From Actinomycetota bacterium (lineage in GTDB: Bacteria > Actinomycetota > Actinomycetes > S36-B12): 7,493 nt of DNA. Shown piece after piece: positions 5,885 through 7,493 of the stretch (its first letter is position 1; every line of letters begins with the position of its first letter). Under the pieces are notes generated by a model, which searched no databases, had not been told where the DNA came from, and was given only the letters and a program-made list of their open reading frames with translations. A program made the position numbers and the translations under genes. The DNA is taken from contig CANJCG010000079.1 of the NCBI GenBank assembly GCA_947472655.1, positions 1-7,493 of the forward strand, written 5' to 3'.

Positions 5885-7018
5885 TTACACAACGGTTACC
5901 CACTGTTGGAGAGTTGGGTTGTACCTCAATGTGCGCTGACAGACGAAGCCTCCAAGGCCGCCGTTCGCCCACTGAGCCCACGAGCGTCCCCATCCGCCGT
6001 TACTCGATCCACCCCAGTTCAACGCTGGCTGATCTACGCCCACGCATAGTCCGTCCTTGACGCCCACGCCTTGGAGGATGTCGGGCGGCAACTGTGGTGC
6101 GCTTTGGGTAGATGAGGCGTTAAAGGTCAATTGCACTGTGCCCGCTGCTCCGCTGGCATTCACTGTGGCATTGCCCGCTGAGGCAAACACCGCTCCTGCT
6201 GGGCCATAGCTTCCGCCCGCGCCGCCACCGCCAGAGGTAGAACTGGTTCCCCACGCGTATCCGCCACCTGCGCCGCCGCCCCAGCCAGCGCCACCGGCTC
6301 CTCCGGAACTGGTCGAACCGCCGCCACCGCCGCTACCAGTTCCACCGCTTGCGTTGTAGCCACTGCCACCACTAGTTGCGTAAACACCAGCGTGGAAATT
6401 GGGCTCATTGTCCACGAACGTGCCCCCAATGCCGCCGGCACCACCGGCTCCTGGGGTGCCATTGCTATCACTCGGTCCCGCGCCGGCACCACCGGCACCA
6501 TTCACTCCACCAGCAATGCCGCCGGCACCAGCACCACCGCCGCCACCGCCACCGCCGGCAACAGTGATGACTGTGCCATTCAGCAAAACTGCGGATGAAC
6601 CACCGCCGCCACCGCCGTAGGCACCCGTGTCACCACCCGCACCGTAACCAGCACCTCCCGCGCCTCCGATGATTCCGCCCCCACCCACATACACCCGCAA
6701 GGTCTGCCCGGATGAGGCACTCACACTTGAAGACACGCGAGCACCTGAACCGCCTGAGCTCAGGCCGGAGTTGGCGCCACCTGAACCGCCTATGGCAACG
6801 ATCGTGACCGAAGCTGTGCCGCTTGGCACAACTAAGTCAGTAAAGCCACCTGAACTAAATGTGCAGGTCACCGTCACTCCGAGGGCTGGTGCGACGTTGC
6901 ATGCAGGAGCTGCGAACGCATCTGAGGCACTCCCGACAATTCCCCACGCGAATACCGCAGTGACAACTGCCAATACTTTGGAAACTCGATAACTACGGCA
7001 AAGCACTGAATCAGTCAT
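5885..7018 (-). CDS. Secreted glycine-rich protein with Cys/Trp-containing C-terminal segment
   Basis: A 377-residue protein with a Sec signal peptide: basic N-terminus (CRSYRVSK), hydrophobic core at about 15-30, and a likely cut at AFA-AP near residues 36/37. Mature residues 40-76 (Cys40 and Cys52, then VVPSGTASVTIVAIGGSGG) match the opening strand pattern of bacterial glycine-rich domain proteins. Residues about 75-290 are glycine runs with Ala, Ser and Thr, interrupted by short hydrophobic strands such as AVLLNGTVITVAGG, and end at GTVQLTFN (about 293-300). A separate tail (about 308-377) has two Cys (325 and 360) and a Trp-rich stretch, NWGGSSNGGWGRSWAQWANGG. The protein probably acts on the cell surface or outside the cell; its function is unknown. 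The ATG at 7016-7018 is preferred over the TTG two codons upstream. No Shine-Dalgarno is visible; an inverted repeat lies directly upstream. It resembles mycobacterial PGRS proteins in composition only, since there is no PE domain. Confidence 0.87.
   Translation of the reverse strand: MTDSVLCRSYRVSKVLAVVTAVFAWGIVGSASDAFAAPACNVAPALGVTVTCTFSSGGFTDLVVPSGTASVTIVAIGGSGGANSGLSSGGSGARVSSSVSASSGQTLRVYVGGGGIIGGAGGAGYGAGGDTGAYGGGGGGSSAVLLNGTVITVAGGGGGGGGAGAGGIAGGVNGAGGAGAGPSDSNGTPGAGGAGGIGGTFVDNEPNFHAGVYATSGGSGYNASGGTGSGGGGGSTSSGGAGGAGWGGGAGGGYAWGTSSTSGGGGAGGSYGPAGAVFASAGNATVNASGAAGTVQLTFNASSTQSAPQLPPDILQGVGVKDGLCVGVDQPALNWGGSSNGGWGRSWAQWANGGLGGFVCQRTLRYNPTLQQWVTVV
6149..6796 (-). repeat. Low-complexity glycine-codon repeat region
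   Basis: Imperfect GGN/GCN codon runs encode the glycine-rich body of the secreted protein. The plus strand shows tracts of CCG/CCA/GCC triplets, densest near 6200-6340 and 6480-6660. These generate several long Pro- and Ala-rich open frames on the other strand that are not genes. Such tracts are prone to length change by slippage or recombination. Confidence 0.7.
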
Positions 7019-7033
7019 GCGCAAACAGTGCGC
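7019..7033 (-). promoter_or_regulatory. Inverted repeat abutting the glycine-rich gene start
   Basis: GCGCA (7019-7023) and TGCGC (7029-7033), five bases apart, form a perfect 5-bp stem ending directly against the ATG at 7018. It occupies the position of the ribosome-binding site, of which none is seen. Confidence 0.35.
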
Positions 7034-7053
7034 GTCGGTTAGGTCAGCGGCAA

Positions 7054-7081
7054 CTCATAGATGTGGAAAACCACAGGTCAC
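7054..7081 (-). promoter_or_regulatory. Weak candidate promoter of the glycine-rich gene with an embedded dyad
   Basis: On the minus strand GTGACC (7076-7081) and TATGAG (7054-7059) are 16 bp apart, each matching four of six consensus bases. The spacer is filled by the perfect 14-bp inverted repeat TGTGG-TTTT-CCACA (7062-7075), a possible operator. The half TTTTCCACA also resembles a DnaA box, but it is a single copy. Confidence 0.25.
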
Positions 7082-7095
7082 TTTGAGAAATTCAA

Positions 7096-7127
7096 GAGCC
7101 CCAGCAGTAACTTCACTACTGGGGCTC
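7096..7127 (-). terminator. Intrinsic terminator after the trpB gene
   Basis: GAGCCCCAG (7096-7104) pairs perfectly with CTGGGGCTC (7119-7127) around a 14-base loop. It lies 16 bases past the TrpB2 stop codon. On the minus strand the stem is followed by TTGAATTTCTC, a moderate T-rich tail. It would separate trpB transcription from the glycine-rich gene. Confidence 0.75.
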
Positions 7128-7143
7128 CTGCTCATTGAGATCC

Positions 7144-7493
7144 TTACTGACCTGCAAGCACCGGAACGGTATGGAGCGCTGCTTGCAAACGAGCTTCATC
7201 GAAGTTCTCATCAACCATCGAACCGCGAAGGTATGAGTCATAGGCCGCAAGGTCGAAGTGACCGTGGCCGCACAGCGCCGTGAGAATGATCGTTTCTTCG
7301 CCGGTTTCCTTTGCCTTGAGCGCTTCGCGGATTGCTAGCGCGAGTGCATGTGTTGGCTCTGGAGCCGGCACGATGCCTTCGGTGCGCGCAAAGAGCACTG
7401 CAGCTTGGAAGCACTCGGTCTGTGGCACAGCAACTGCTTCCAACATTCCCTCTTCATAAATATGAGAGATCAGCGGAGCCATGCCGTGATAGC
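7144..7493 (-). CDS. trpB: Tryptophan synthase beta chain, TrpB2 type (3' part; 5' end beyond the window)
   Basis: The C-terminal 116 or so residues of a PLP enzyme that joins indole and serine to make tryptophan. The frame is open at the right edge and already reads YHGMAPLISHIYEEG before VPQTECFQAAVLFARTEGIVPAPEPTHAL and then LTALCGHGHFDLAAYDSYL. These are hallmarks of the TrpB2 branch (TrpB-like PLP enzymes), not classic TrpB1. The first visible ATG (7480-7482) is internal, not a start. In the cofactor-nitrogen region the common SGHG is CGHG here. The stop is TAA at 7144-7146, followed by a strong terminator. No trpA is adjacent, consistent with TrpB2 genes often standing alone. Its role could be tryptophan synthesis or indole salvage. 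Confidence 0.93.
   Translation of the reverse strand, partial: YHGMAPLISHIYEEGMLEAVAVPQTECFQAAVLFARTEGIVPAPEPTHALALAIREALKAKETGEETIILTALCGHGHFDLAAYDSYLRGSMVDENFDEARLQAALHTVPVLAGQ

Noticed and set aside
5582..6049. 155-residue plus-strand open frame across the regulator start, the spacer and the end of the glycine-rich gene
   Set aside because: It runs antisense through two well-supported genes, has no ribosome-binding site or recognisable domain, and its composition looks like antisense of coding DNA.
6149..6796. Tandem repeats or a CRISPR-like array
   Set aside because: The periodicity is three bases and explained by glycine codons; no regular repeat-spacer pattern exists.
6376..6992. Pro-, His- and Ala-rich plus-strand open frames opposite the glycine-rich gene
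   Set aside because: Antisense of GGN/GCN codon runs removes stop codons and yields CCN/CAC-rich frames. The minus-strand frame has a signal peptide and a sensible domain order.
7019..7024. TTG at 7022-7024 as the start of the glycine-rich gene
   Set aside because: The ATG two codons later is a stronger start codon, neither has a Shine-Dalgarno, and the signal peptide is complete from the ATG.
7062..7075. DnaA box or replication origin, from TTTTCCACA
   Set aside because: Single copy, no clustered boxes, no AT-rich unwinding region and no dnaA or dnaN nearby.

Overview
The window looks like ordinary chromosomal DNA from an actinobacterium, probably an uncultured aquatic one. The points in favour are moderate GC with GTG as well as ATG starts, an actinobacterial-style short nucleosidase, a TrpB2-type tryptophan synthase beta chain, a NarL-type response regulator with the segment DLDLGVGPTGID, and TANNNT boxes placed 6-7 nt before start codons, as in leaderless actinobacterial mRNAs. 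The taxonomic call is an inference. No plasmid, phage, IS, CRISPR or defence genes are visible.

Layout, left to right. Everything is on the minus strand except the nucleosidase. Positions 1-19 may hold the first codons of a further minus-strand gene. A tRNA-Ser(UGA) lies at 39-123. A 365-residue membrane-anchored extracytoplasmic protein of unknown function (163-1260) is divergent from a small MTA/SAH-type nucleosidase (1304-1876), with only about 43 bp between the starts. The nucleosidase converges with a 12-TM flippase-like protein (1901-3133). A 184-bp gap follows, then a two-component system: sensor kinase (3318-5021) and response regulator (5011-5667). The regulator is transcribed first and overlaps the kinase start by 11 bp. 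A 217-bp non-coding stretch rich in inverted repeats (5668-5884) separates the regulator from a secreted glycine-rich protein (5885-7018). A 125-bp spacer carrying a terminator then leads to the 3' part of a TrpB2 gene, which runs off the right edge.

How the genes may work together. The regulator and kinase clearly form one operon. The glycine-rich surface protein upstream and the flippase downstream lie on the same strand, so a small cell-envelope neighbourhood is plausible, but only co-orientation supports this. The tRNA, nucleosidase and TrpB2 genes are housekeeping.

The most interesting points are: (a) the sensor kinase keeps the His and Gln of the HisKA_3 H-D-x-x-x-Q motif but has His for Asp, and its partner regulator has Asp-Asn for the receiver acidic pair; (b) a hairpin abuts the regulator AUG, which has no Shine-Dalgarno; (c) the glycine-rich protein ends in a separate Trp/Cys-containing C-terminal segment. 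I found nothing that amounts to a clearly new multi-gene system.
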